54,642 nt of DNA from Lactifluus volemus (lineage: Eukaryota > Basidiomycota > Agaricomycetes > Russulales > Russulaceae), in NCBI GenBank assembly GCA_022376515.1, contig WTXI01000246.1, positions 1 through 54,642 of the forward strand, read 5' to 3'. Every line of letters starts with the position of its first letter. Position 1 is the first letter of the stretch. The position numbers were made by a program, and so were the translations under genes. Shown one piece after another: positions 35,699 through 49,054 of this stretch. The notes beneath the pieces are model-generated. The model ran no database searches and had not been told where the DNA came from. It was given only the letters and a program-made list of their open reading frames with translations.

Positions 35699-38439
35699 CT
35701 ATTCTACAACTGCCGGAGAATAATCAGCAAAATTATCTGCAGCCTGCTCCTGCCACATGGAATAGTAGAGACCACCAGCCCGTATGAGTTCCTCATGAGT
35801 TCCCTGCTCGACGACGGCGCCTTCCTTGAGTACAATAATCAAATCTGATTCAAAGAAGACATCAAAATTGCGCCAAAATGGGGACGTGGGGTTAGAACTC
35901 ACCAGCCTCGACGACCGTCCGTAGACGATGTGCGATGAAGATGCTCGTGCGTGCACGGTCAAGCAGAGTCGCGTTAATGTTCTTCATCAGTTCCGACTCT
36001 GTCTGCGCATCCAAAGCAGAGGTCTACACAGCACTGCGTATGAGTAACTCACGTGACTCGGCGCAATTCCACTTACCGCCTCATCGAAGAACAAAATCGG
36101 CGGATCTTTCAGTAGGGCACGGGCTACTGCAAGCCGCTGTTTTTCGCCCCCAGACACCATCAACCCGCGCTCGCCGACAGTCGTCGCGTACCCGTCAGGG
36201 AGCTTCATGACCGTCTCGTGCACCTGTGCTTTTTTCATCGCTGTGATAACCTCTTCGTCGCTCGCGTCCAGCCGACCATAACGCACATTATGCAGGATAT
36301 CGGCATGGAATAAAGGTGTATCTTGTGGGACAACACCAACTGCGGAACGCAGCGATGCGAGCTGAATTCGTGATATATCCTGACCATCGACGAGGATACG
36401 CCCCGCGGACGGTTCATAGAAGCGGTATAGAAGACGGAAGACGGTCGACTTGCCGCAGCCCGAGGGCCCCACGATTGCCACCTTCTTTCCGGCGGGGATC
36501 GTAAATGAAAGGTCGCGGAAGATCGGACGGGATGGATGATATCCAAACGCGACGTTCTCAAAAGAGATCTTCCCTCCGAGTAGGGCAAGAGGCTTTGCAT
36601 CCTGTAGGTCCTGTGGTGTGAATTCAAGTCAAGTGACTGTACAATCTACTGAAAGAGCTTTGAGAAAACCTTGGCAGGTGTATGCTCCGCTTGGAGATTG
36701 AAGAGAACCTCCATATCTAGCAGGCTCTGCCTGACCTCGCGGTAAATAGTGCCGAGAAAGTTTAGCGGCATCGCCAGCTGGAACACGAGTTGGTTGACCA
36801 TGACCAGGTCACCAACAGTCATCGTCCCTATACGGGATCATGAGGCAAGAATTTATAGCTCGTCGTCCCAAAACGGACCATCAATGACTCCTTGAGCTGC
36901 GAGGTACATGATTCCCGTCAGCGCAGATGAAAAGATGACGTTCTGGCCAGAGTTGAGGAACGCGAGTGATGTGGCAATTTTGACAGACGCCTTTTCATAC
37001 GCGCACAGATGTTTATCATATTGCTTTATCTCGTACTGCTCATTGTTGAAGTTCTATATGGATGATGACGATCAGTCTCGGCGGGTCATATGGTAGTATT
37101 CGTGCGGACCTTGACAGCTTCATAATTAAGCAGAGAGTCAACGGCGACAGTGGCAGCCTTGTTGTCTGCTGAATTTGCTTCGCGGCGAAACCGCGTTCTG
37201 GGTACGTAATGAGTCCCACGACAAAAAATAAACGACACCGACTCACCGCCATGCCGTGGTACGGACAGTAAACCACGTATATGTGGCCATGGTCGCGAGT
37301 GTAATTGCCGCATAGTCCCAACCAAACTTATACGTCTAACACGCACAAAACATCAATACTCGCATCTTGAAGGAAAATCTCGCCGACGGACCAAAATTCC
37401 ACAAACGAGAGATATTTCAAGCGCTGTCGGTACCACGCGGAACAATATTGCCTGCAATATGAACGTGACACCTCTGTAATTGTATTCATGAAAACAAGAG
37501 CTAACTCAGGCCCCACAAAGACGAAGGGCAAAAAAAGACGGACTTGGTACCGCGGTCTATGGCACGCGTGAGTCCTCCGGTCTGCCGAGAGAGATGGAAC
37601 TTGAGGTCGAGGTTGAGAAGATGTTCGAACGTCTGGCGCGCGACGGTGCGCACCGCGCGTTGACCGACGTTTGCGAATACGGCGTTCAGCAACTCGCCAA
37701 ACATGGTCGCGCCTATACGTGCTGCACCATCTGCCGTCCCAAAAAAGAAAAAAACACATTTTTCAAGTTTTTGTAAACAATGTCGTAGAATCAAACCAGG
37801 ATTGAGACGTACAAGCGAGAACAACCGAGCCGCAGATGACCCAGACGGTCGAATGTGCATCGAGAGGGATATTGAGCGTATCGATGACTTCTTTGAAAAA
37901 TAACGGGACTTGCACGTTCAAGAGCTAGTGCGGCGAAAAAAAAACAGAATTGAATTGATGGATTGAACATGTTTGGGCAGAGAAAGAGGACGAACTTTGC
38001 CACAGACGAGCAGCCCGACACCCAAAACGACCCGTCCTCTCGTCGCCCAATCATCCTTGGGCCATATGTGAACCGCGAGTCTACGTACGATAGCCCAATC
38101 GCGTCTACGCTGTTCCGCATTGGAGATGACAACCGTTTTCGAAAGTGCCGACGACGCGTCCTTCGTATTAGGGGTAAGCTGCTGCTCCGAGCTCTTCTTC
38201 TTCTCCTGTTGTTGTGCGAGCTGATTGAATGCGCGTCGGTGAAGGGACGATGCTAATAGTCGACGACGCGCTTCAAGGTAAGGAGGGTACTCCGCCGCTC
38301 TAGTCGGTAACGGAGATGGTCGGACCGTGACTTGTCGCCAAAACCCGCGTTCAGTTGATGGCGAATGAGAAAACGGGAAACAGACGCGTGGTACTCGAAC
38401 ATGGTGGAGAGACCTGGCCCTCCGAAGGACATTCATCAC
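35699..38439 (-). CDS. ATM1: Mitochondrial ABC half-transporter ATM1
   Basis: The gene is read on - from 38439 ([10 protein letters not shown]; a second Met follows). The Arg-rich N-terminus, with few acidic residues, looks like a mitochondrial presequence. The membrane domain includes [40 protein letters not shown] and [20 protein letters not shown], all typical of Atm1. The nucleotide-binding domain has Walker [10 protein letters not shown], signature VSGGEKQR, Walker B ILFFDEA joined across an intron to TSALD, and the H-loop IAHRL. Atm1 sits in the inner membrane and exports a glutathione-linked sulfur or Fe-S precursor for cytosolic and nuclear Fe-S proteins. As a half-transporter it works as a homodimer. 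The gene has about ten introns and lies 111 bp upstream of the ECM11-like gene on the same strand. Confidence 0.93.
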
Positions 38440-38733
38440 TGTGGTCCACAGAGGGGGGCTTGCTCCACGTGCTCAGCGCGCTCATCGTAGAGACATGATG
38501 CCTGCGGGGCGGGCCGCGTCGATAGTAAACTCGTTTGCAGTGACCTAATAATAAACTGCAAGGCTAATGTTACATCAAAATCTACGAGGCGTTGTTACAA
38601 TTATGCCAATGTGATCACGAGTGAACAACGCGAGAATCCACCTTCTAACCGAGCAAGAAAATTATAGCGAATTTTATAGTAAAGAGATGAAACCGACAAA
38701 TGTAAAAAAAATTTGAGGAAAAGCAGGGCGAGG

Positions 38734-40711
38734 TCACACCCGATCGTCCCCACCAGGGATCGTAGTTGCACCTACGGTCGTGTCTCCAATAGGGCCCGCA
38801 CCGTCCGCTTCCTCTTCCGCGTCGGCGGCAGTACCCGCAGCTTCATCGACGACCGCACGAAGCGAGCGACCCTCGGGCGCCTTTTCTTGTTGTCGCTGGC
38901 TCGGGCGATGGGATGTGACCGCACTGCCCTCCGGCGACGGCGTGGCCCGTATTTGTTTATCGTTCTGTCCAAGCACGGGTCAGTATTGACACTTATCTCG
39001 AAGGGTAAGGACGTACAAGGTACCCGCCCTGTCCATATTCAAAGAGGCGACCACGGTAAGAGGGGGGTTCTGTATCCCCATCCGCTTCGTGTGAGTCGCG
39101 GTATGCGCCAGGAGGAAGTGTGCCTTCGTCATCATCTGCATCCCGTTGTTCCTCATCGACGCTGCTTCCCTCCTCGTCTTCGGCCTCCTCTTCTTCTGAA
39201 AGGTACCCCACTGCACGGACGGCGGCGGCGACGGGACCCGAGCGCTCGAGAGCGTCGCTCGCGACTAAATATCGCGCACAAAGCATGCGTATGTCATTCC
39301 ACCATTCCATCATGTCATCATGCGAGCGCGCACGGAAGCTCCATGCGTGTTGGCTACGACGGCCGATGCGTAATGACCCAGTCTTGATAGAGCCTGCACC
39401 ATCCTTACGGCCCTCTATGTGGAACTTGTGTGATTTAGCATTAGAGCTCGCAGCGGGGCCAAGCGTGCAGAGAGGGAGGAAAAGGGAGAAAAGAGGTGAT
39501 GTCCCTAACATCGGGTCGGACGAGCTGAACTCGTGCAAGAAACCAGACGGTGTAAGGATAAAGTAAGACTCGCGGTACGTGCGTGTAAATCGCTTCTTGC
39601 GCTCAAGATACCCTGTGTGTACTGCAATGACGGACGGATCCTCCTTGGATGGGTAGTTTATATTTCCGGGGTCACGAAGGGGCGTATCGGGATCAAGAAG
39701 ATGATCAGAGCGGGCAGAAAATGAAATCCATTCGTGATCAGCGGGAATGGAAGCCATATGAGCGCCGAGGGTGCGCCAAGTATCCTGTACAGCGCAGACA
39801 TGCGAGACTGCCACTCGTCAAAGGTCTGCCAGGCAGACTGGATGGCGCGGACGATTCCTTCCTCAAAGTGGGCCGAATTTTGTTGCATGATGACAATGGA
39901 TTTTTGAAGTGCATTTTCCTCGTTGACTTGTTTGTGCAGCTGACGAACGACGGCGAGATTGGCGACGTAGCTGCAGAAAATAAATAAATGTGTGTGTCGG
40001 AAGATAAAAGGAGAACTTGCGCACGGGTCGGTCTTGGCGGTGACTTGAAGTGGTGTGTTCTTGAAGGTGTTGATGTCGTTGGCGAGCTGTGCGACAAATC
40101 GAGCTGATAGTTCACGCTCTTTTGCGACACTTGTGGCGAGCCTTCCTGTATCGTTCTGGACATTCTGAAAGACGTTTGCGTCAATAGACACATACGGTCC
40201 ATGTCGTAGGCGCGAACCTTGATGTGGGCCTTTATCTCTACGCGCAGTTTTTGAAGGTGTTGTACTATAGAGCCATCGATGGTACGGCCAAGGTTAGCGT
40301 GTTGATCGGCAATAACACGAGTCTTGTCCCTGATGCCATAGTATACATCCTGAAGACCGCCTTCACCCAAGAACTGATTAGCAGAACGGAATGGTACTTG
40401 AATGACAGCGGCGAGCTTCGTCATTTCTTTTGCAGTATTATTCTCTATATCTGCAATACCCTGAATGACAGATAAGGTATGTTTGACAAAAATCGGAGAG
40501 CAGGGGTCAGTCACCTCAAAATAAGCTATGAGTTGCTTTACGATAGCCTTCCATGCGACGAAGCGTTCGATAAGGACGTCGGAGGGGCGAAGATCATGAG
40601 GGGCGATATTCTTTTTTATGAGAGACTGGGAACGAGATATGGTTGAACCTTGCTTGCTAGCACGGGAATTGAAGTGGCTCTAGATATTGAAGCTGTGTCG
40701 TTCACGTTCAT
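38734..40711 (-). CDS. SLM1: SLM1-type BAR and PH domain protein, TORC2-linked
   Basis: After a short N-terminus the protein reads KNIAPHDLRPSDVLIERFVA and a long helical BAR/F-BAR-like region (about 40560-39780). Then comes a PH domain beginning GYLERKKRFTRTYRESYFIL and ending HDDMMEWWNDIRMLC. The tail is acidic (SEEEEAEDEEGSSVDEEQ). The last intron lies at about 39017-38966 and the stop at 38734. Yeast Slm1/2 bind PI(4,5)P2 at the plasma membrane and deliver substrates to TORC2. The N-terminus is a problem: from ATG 40711 the frame meets a stop unless one base is missing near 40648-40656 or an implausibly short intron is spliced. Start therefore uncertain. It is divergent from the first Rho-like gene. 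Confidence 0.85.
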
Positions 40712-40754
40712 GATGGTAGATGTTCAAAACCTGTCTCTGTTCTCTGTCTCTGTC

Positions 40755-42190
40755 TCTCCTGTCCTACGTCATTGGTTAGATTACGTGATACTAACCGTGA
40801 GGAACTTCCTCATCTCTACAGTCATCAACTCCCCATCGCACTTGAGGTTTGACATGTGGCTGGGCGCAGAGTGTCCCCAATGAGGTACGCGCGCTGTTTA
40901 AAACACGACACTGCCTCGACGGTACGACGCAGCGGTTTAGTCTAGTAGAACCACCTCCCAACACCGCCTCATATCCACCAACTTATCGCCTATTTCATCT
41001 TGCTCTACTTTTGCTTCCAGCTCCCCAACTCGTCATAACTTGTCTCGTCCGACCCACACTCCCTCACTAACCAACCATGTCATCCCAATCCCCAGTGCGT
41101 CTGTCTATCATTCTGTCCTTTGTTCTCTAATTGTCCTCCTCCTCCCGTAGCTCCGACGGAAGCTCATCATAGTAGGGGATGGTATGCCACTTACGGTGCT
41201 ACCCTGAACACCCTCTAAACAGCGTACTCCCCAGATGCCTGTGGCAAGAGGTCATTATTTTGGTCCTTCACCGTTGGAGAGTTTCCCAAGGAATATGTAA
41301 GCTCCCGTCCCATGTCTGGCAATCTACATTTTGATATTCATGTCGTCTTTTCCTTTTTCAGCTATCCAGTATGTTTGCCATGTGCTGGCACTTTGCTGCG
41401 CACTCATTAAGTCCTCAATTTGATAGCCAGTATCGAAAATTATGTTGCTGAAGTCCAACTGGATGGCAAAGCGGTGCATCTAGAATTGTGGGATACAACG
41501 TACGTTACTTCCCGTATCTTCCACTATATTTTGATGCTTAAAATGTATATCCCCAGAGGTTGTGAGGAATACGAGGTCTGTTCACCGCCATGTGATCGGC
41601 GTTGCGAGCGAATTCTGAGAAAAAAAAAACTATTTCTACATAGGCGTTAAGACCGCTTCTCTATTCCAATTCCCATGTGATCCTCATCGCTTTCGCAATT
41701 GACACCCCGGATTCACTGGAGAACGTTACTGTTAAGGTAAGCGGCCTTCAAATGTAAATTTACTCGGTTCAGGCTAATCATCATCACACTTTTTATGATT
41801 AGTGGATCGAGGTAGTACGGCCCATATGTCCTTTTATCCCTATAATCCTCGTCGGCTGCAAGACAGATTTGCGTCCTCCTAGTGATGACACGAATATTGA
41901 CCGATATGTTTCGCGGGCACAGGCAGAGCGTGTCGCACAATATATCGGTGCGCGGGCTTACAAGGAATGTTCGGCGCTGAATAATGAGGGCGTTGATGAT
42001 GTCTTTGAGGCCGCAACTCGGGCGAGCATGCCGATGCGTAAGAGCTTTTTGGTGGGGAGGTCCTGCATCATTTTTTAGAGTTGAGCGTTGCCCGTATGTC
42101 AATGGACATTGATTTACATCTTCATCCCCGTTTGGATTTGTTCGGCATGTAGTAGTGTACACCCACATGATACAGTATGTATTAAATCAG
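40755..42190 (+). repeat. Tandem unit 1 carrying a Rho-like gene and PHO88-derived leader
   Basis: The unit starts with tcctacgtcattggttagat near 40758 and recurs from about 42196. It contains leader sequence matching the PHO88 upstream region, then the first Rho-like gene. Exon layout and many intron bases match unit 2 one to one, so the pair arose by tandem duplication of about 1.45 kb. Confidence 0.85.
41077..42078 (+). CDS. Rho-like small GTPase with degenerate catalytic motifs, copy 1, 195 aa
   Basis: Exons 41077-41094, 41151-41181, 41235-41296, 41362-41381, 41431-41499, 41557-41575, 41644-41736 and 41803-42078 sum to 588 nt in frame, the usual Rho length. Rho features kept: RRKLIIVGD, the GCKTDLR base-recognition motif, the KECSAL motif, the helix DRYVSRAQAERVAQ, and a C-terminal CIIF that fits a CaaX prenylation box. 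Changed: the P-loop reads GDDACGKRSL, so the RhoA Gly14 position is Asp and the magnesium-binding Thr19 position is Arg. G3 reads WDTTGCEEYE, with Cys at the catalytic Gln63 position. Switch I reads EYLSSMFAIIENY, about three residues longer than normal. By family knowledge these changes should impair Mg/GTP binding or hydrolysis. It may be a membrane-anchored pseudo-GTPase or an early pseudogene. Confidence 0.75.
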
Positions 42191-42192
42191 GT

Positions 42193-43640
42193 CTCTCTCC
42201 TGTCCTACGTCATTGGTTAGATTACGTGATACTTGCTTCCTTCGATTCACTCATCAACTCCCCACTGCAAAGCCTCGCACACTTGAGGTTTGACATGTGG
42301 CTGGGCGCAGAGTGTCCCCAATGAGGTACGCGCGCTGTCTAAAATACGACACTGCCTCGACGGCCTGCCCGTAACGAGCAAGAAGCACCCACGACTCAGC
42401 GGTTTAGTCTAGTAGAACCACCTCCCAACACCCGCCTTATATCCACCAAGTTATCGCCTATTTCATTTTGCTCTACTTTTGCCTCCAGCTCCCCAACTCA
42501 TCATAACTTGTCTCGTCCGACCCACGCTCCCTCACTAACCAACCATGTCAACCCAAACCCCAGTGCGTCTGTCCATCATTCTCCCCTTTGTTCTCTAACC
42601 GTTCTCCTCCCGTAGCTCCGACGGAAGGTCATCATAGTAGGGGATGGTATGCCACTCATGGTGCTACCCTGAACATCCTCTAAACAGCGTACTCCCCAGA
42701 TGCCTGTGGCAAGAGGTCATTAGTTTGGTCCTTCGCCCTTGGAGGGTTACCGAAGGAAGATGTATGCTCCAGTCCCATGTCTGGTAATCTACATTTTGAT
42801 ATTCACGTCGCCTTTTCCTTTTTCAGCAATCCAGTATGTTTTCCATGTGCTAGCACTTTGCTGCGCACTCATTGGGTCCTCAATTTGATAGACAGTTACG
42901 GAAATTGTGTGGCTAAAGTTCTATTCGATGGCAAAGTGGTGCAGCTAGAATTCTGGGATCCCACGTACGTTACCCTCCCGTATCTTGCACTATATTTCGA
43001 TGCTTAAAATGTATCCCCAGAGGTTGTGAGGAATACAAGGTCTGTTCACCGCCGTGTGATTGGCGTTGCGAGTGAATTCTGAGAAAAAAAAACTATTTCT
43101 ACATAGTCGTTAAGACCGCTTCTCTATTCCGACTCCCATGTGATCCTCATCGCTTTCGCAATTGACACCCCGGATTCACTGGAGAACGTTACTGTCAAGG
43201 TAAGCGGCCTTCAAATGTAAATACTCGGTTCAGGCTAACCATCATCACACTTTTTATGATTAGTGGATCGAAGAAGTACGGTCCATGTGTGGTCCCAGTA
43301 TCCCTACAATCCTCGTCGGCTGCAAGACAGACTTGCGTCCACCTAGCGGTGACACGAATATTGACCGATACGTTTCGCGGGCACAGGCAGAGCGTGTTGC
43401 ACAAACTATCGGTGCGCGGGCTTACAAGGAATGTTCGGCACTGAAAAATGAGGGTCTTCGTGATGTCTTTGGGGCCGCAATTTGGGCGAGCATGCAGATG
43501 CATGAGGGCGTTTCGGTGGCCAATCACGGGGGGAGGTCCTGCATCATTTGTTAGAGTTGAGACATTGATTTACATCTTCATCCCCGTTTGGATTTGTTCG
43601 GCGTGTAGTAGCATGATATGTATTATATCCCTGTGGTTAG
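42193..43640 (+). repeat. Tandem unit 2 carrying the second Rho-like gene
   Basis: This is the second tandem unit. Its leader (42193-42330) preserves more of the PHO88-derived sequence than unit 1, including tcatcaactccccactgcaa. A third occurrence of the leader begins at about 43628 and runs into the true PHO88 start at 43742. Confidence 0.85.
42545..43554 (+). CDS. Rho-like small GTPase with degenerate catalytic motifs, copy 2, about 202 aa
   Basis: The same eight-exon structure as copy 1 gives an open frame from ATG 42545 to the stop at 43552-43554. It shares the unusual P-loop GDDACGKRSL and the Gln-to-Cys change (WDPTGCEEYK), so both abnormalities predate the duplication. Switch I is further altered (DQSSMFSIYGNCV). 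GCKTDLR, KECSAL and a CaaX-like C-terminus (CIIC) remain. Relative to copy 1, the last exon shows both silent and replacement changes with a modest excess of replacements, which suggests relaxed rather than strong constraint. Predicted membrane-anchored and unlikely to cycle GTP normally; otherwise an ageing pseudogene. Confidence 0.72.
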
Positions 43641-43741
43641 ATTACGTGATACTAATCTTGAGGACGCGTGAGAAGGTCAACATTTAACATTTTCTTGCTT
43701 CCTTCGATTCACTCATCTCTACCAGGTCTCAACGTGCAGTC

Positions 43742-44648
43742 ATGAACTCCCCACTGCAAAGCCTCGCCATCTCTCTTGCCGTAATGCAAGGTACTTCTCT
43801 TTCATCTACTTTCCATTTCTCCCTCTCACCCTTGCATACGTGTCATGTCACAGTTGCGCGAAAAGTTCCATTTGATGACCCCCAAGTACTCGAGTATGTT
43901 AGAATAGGCTACATCGCAAGCCAGGCAATTGCCCTTGTTGCCTATTACTACGCTTCTTCCAAAGTGTGTATCAATCCTCATTTTCTCCGACTCATCCACA
44001 CCTCCCATGTGTCAGATCAAAGCAAAGAACGACCAGACGATGCTCAAATACGGTGCACATCACTACTTTATGCCATATCTATTTCTGATACACGTTCTGC
44101 ATTTTTCTAGTCGAGCCAGCAAGTCCGATGGTGTGTCACAACCCAATTCCTGGTGACGTACCTGTACCCTGACCCTGTCTGGTTTCACTAGTCGCAAGGC
44201 TCTGGAAAGCTGGTCACAACCACAGTACGCGACTATGACCTTGCAGAGACGTCCAAGCTCGTGCGCATACCCATTCTCTCCATGTCTCCCTTGTCCACTG
44301 ACAGAGTCGCTCCGACGCAGGTTAAAGGCGTATATACCTCAATTGCGATGATGGGTTTCCTTCACCTGTATCTCAAATACTCTCAACCCCTCTTCGTCCA
44401 GGCCATCATGGCGTCCAAGTCCCTCTATGAAGCTAAAATTGTCAAGATTCACGTCCTTGGCCAGGCAGCCGATGGTGACCTCAAGAGACCCTTCAAGAGT
44501 GGCCCTGGCCTCTTTGGTGGTCCGTGTCCTTCTTCTTCACCTCCGCCCTATCACTAACGATGCTATCCGTGTAGCTTCCGCTGACCCACAGACAGACAAG
44601 GCCGCCATCGAAGAGGCCGAAAAACGTATTGGTGAGAAAGAAGAGTGA
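43742..44648 (+). CDS. PHO88: PHO88/SND3-family ER membrane protein
   Basis: ATG 43742 opens MNSPLQSLAISLAVMQ; introns follow. Later exons read KVPFDDPQVLEYVRIGYIAS, then IKAKNDQTMLKY, LVKGVYTSIAMMGFLHLYLK, the block ending RPFKSGPGLFG and a charged tail EEAEKRIGEKEE with the stop at 44646-44648. The exon starting GTTAAAGGC (near 44320) uses the acceptor gacgcag, because the earlier AG breaks the frame. Pho88 was first described in phosphate uptake and is now known as Snd3, a subunit of the SND pathway that targets proteins to the ER. It is a small membrane protein with hydrophobic segments near the N-terminus and middle. Its promoter and first codons have been copied upstream of both Rho-like genes. 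Confidence 0.9.
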
Positions 44649-45257
44649 CCGGGTGATGCGTAGCGGGGCCTGTGAGGGGTGAGAACCCTTAGAGCGAGAT
44701 ATATACTGCTATTCATATATTTATACCGCACATAGCCACGTACCTGGGCACTTGGATGTGGCAAAACAAAGGGCGTGTGTGCACACTTTTGTCAAGACGG
44801 TATCGGTTCTAAATGAGTAAGGCGAACAAACGGCTGGCACTGGTTTCCGTCTCGCGATATGAAAGTATAGGATGAGAACGTTGAAGAAGCAGGATGCAGG
44901 AGAATGGGTGAAATATACATTCGAGCAATAAGAGACCTTCTTATGTATGTACATGTGGCCGGAGCTTGTAAGATAGAGAACAAGACAAGTAAGACATCAG
45001 AAGCAAGAGTCAGACAGACAACTAAAAGGAAATGACAATAGACCGAGCGATAACGGGTGTCTCAGGCTCAGTGGCTTCTCCAAGTCGGACTCGTGCGCGC
45101 TGGCGCTTGCGTCGTAACACGATATATACAAAAGGAACAAACTAATCAATCAGAACAGGAAAAACGGAACGACACATCATTCCGATACGTGTCCGACACA
45201 GAGTCGGTACAGCACCGGAAAGATAAAACAGGCCGGGGCGCTCTAATAAAAAAACTA
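44649..45257. other. Intergenic region downstream of PHO88
   Basis: No frame or repeat is supported. Short - strand frames (44721-44983) show no recognisable motif. The stretch should contain the PHO88 3' UTR and the region just past the tRNA 3' end. Confidence 0.5.
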
Positions 45258-45329
45258 TTCGGATACGGGGAATCGAACCCCGAGCTGCCGCGTGAGAGGC
45301 GGCAATGTTAGCCGTTACACCATATCCGA
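45258..45329 (-). tRNA. tRNA-Glu (anticodon CTC)
   Basis: On - this 72-nt sequence folds as a complete tRNA: a perfect seven-pair acceptor stem (TCGGATA with TATCCGA) and an A-type discriminator base. The anticodon stem GCCGC/GCGGC has loop CTCTCAC, giving anticodon CTC, and a CGGGG/CCCCG T stem encloses TTCGATT. There is no intron. The B box (GGTTCGATTCC) is intact. Confidence 0.95.
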
Positions 45330-45750
45330 TTCGATAAATTAGGGCGTGACAATTATACGAGCAGCATCGAGTCATGCTGCCGTAAAATGTCCTTCGGAAC
45401 TTGGAAGCCAACCCCTTTTAGAAATGGAAGTTTGTAGAACCAGCCGCATCCAATGTGCGACTTTAAAAACGGGGGGGCGATGAGTGAAGGACAAGGTTTA
45501 CAGTTTATCCAATAGCAGGAGAAGGAGGGAACCACCAAAGGAAATGCGAAGAGGCGGAGCGCTTGTGTATAGCCTCAAAACCAACGCTCGGAAGATAAAG
45601 AGGAAAAATCATGTGTAAATGCAGAGATCGAGGCATGTCAGATGTGACATCATGTGCTCTTTCCCCCCGCTTGTCCTTTAAATTTCGACCGTATGATCCA
45701 AATGGTCCTAGTTCAAACCTCTCAACTTACCCCTTCAATTCCACTGAAAG
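45330..45750. other. Intergenic region between tRNA-Glu and CBK1
   Basis: These 421 bp upstream of the kinase presumably contain its promoter and the 5' flank of the tRNA. A pyrimidine-rich stretch (about 45658-45750) directly precedes the ATG. No other element was identified. Confidence 0.45.
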
Positions 45751-48626
<2,876 letters not shown>

Positions 48627-49054
48627 TGTGTCGTACAAGACGGGCGGGGTCATGGTTGGTATACTAACGATGACTGGTAGTCGACATTTCGATTTCTTCT
48701 TCTCTGGTTCCTTCACCCTTTTTTTGAAGGGAAAGGAACGATTTTGTGTATTATATATTTAACATGGGAGCAATCAATGTACTTTGTTGTCTTTGTTGTA
48801 TAGAGAGAGCAAGCCGCCACAGGTCAACAAACAAAGTACAACAAGAGAGTGAGGCCCAGATGGATGATCAATTCAATTCGCTCACGACTCACACTCACTC
48901 ACTTGCAGAGCCTTCTCCTCCCTCTCTCTTGTCCATTTCTTTTATCCCTTTCTCCCTACTAGCTTGGATTTTATCCAGCTTTCACCTCAATCGACCAGTA
49001 TCCTTTACAACCCCATTTTTTTCTTAATTTTTCCATTTCCGGTCAAACCTACGC
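48627..49054. other. Intergenic region between CBK1 and samB
   Basis: This holds the 3' end of the kinase and a pyrimidine-rich promoter (about 48900-49050) typical of these genes. No frame is supported. Confidence 0.5.
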
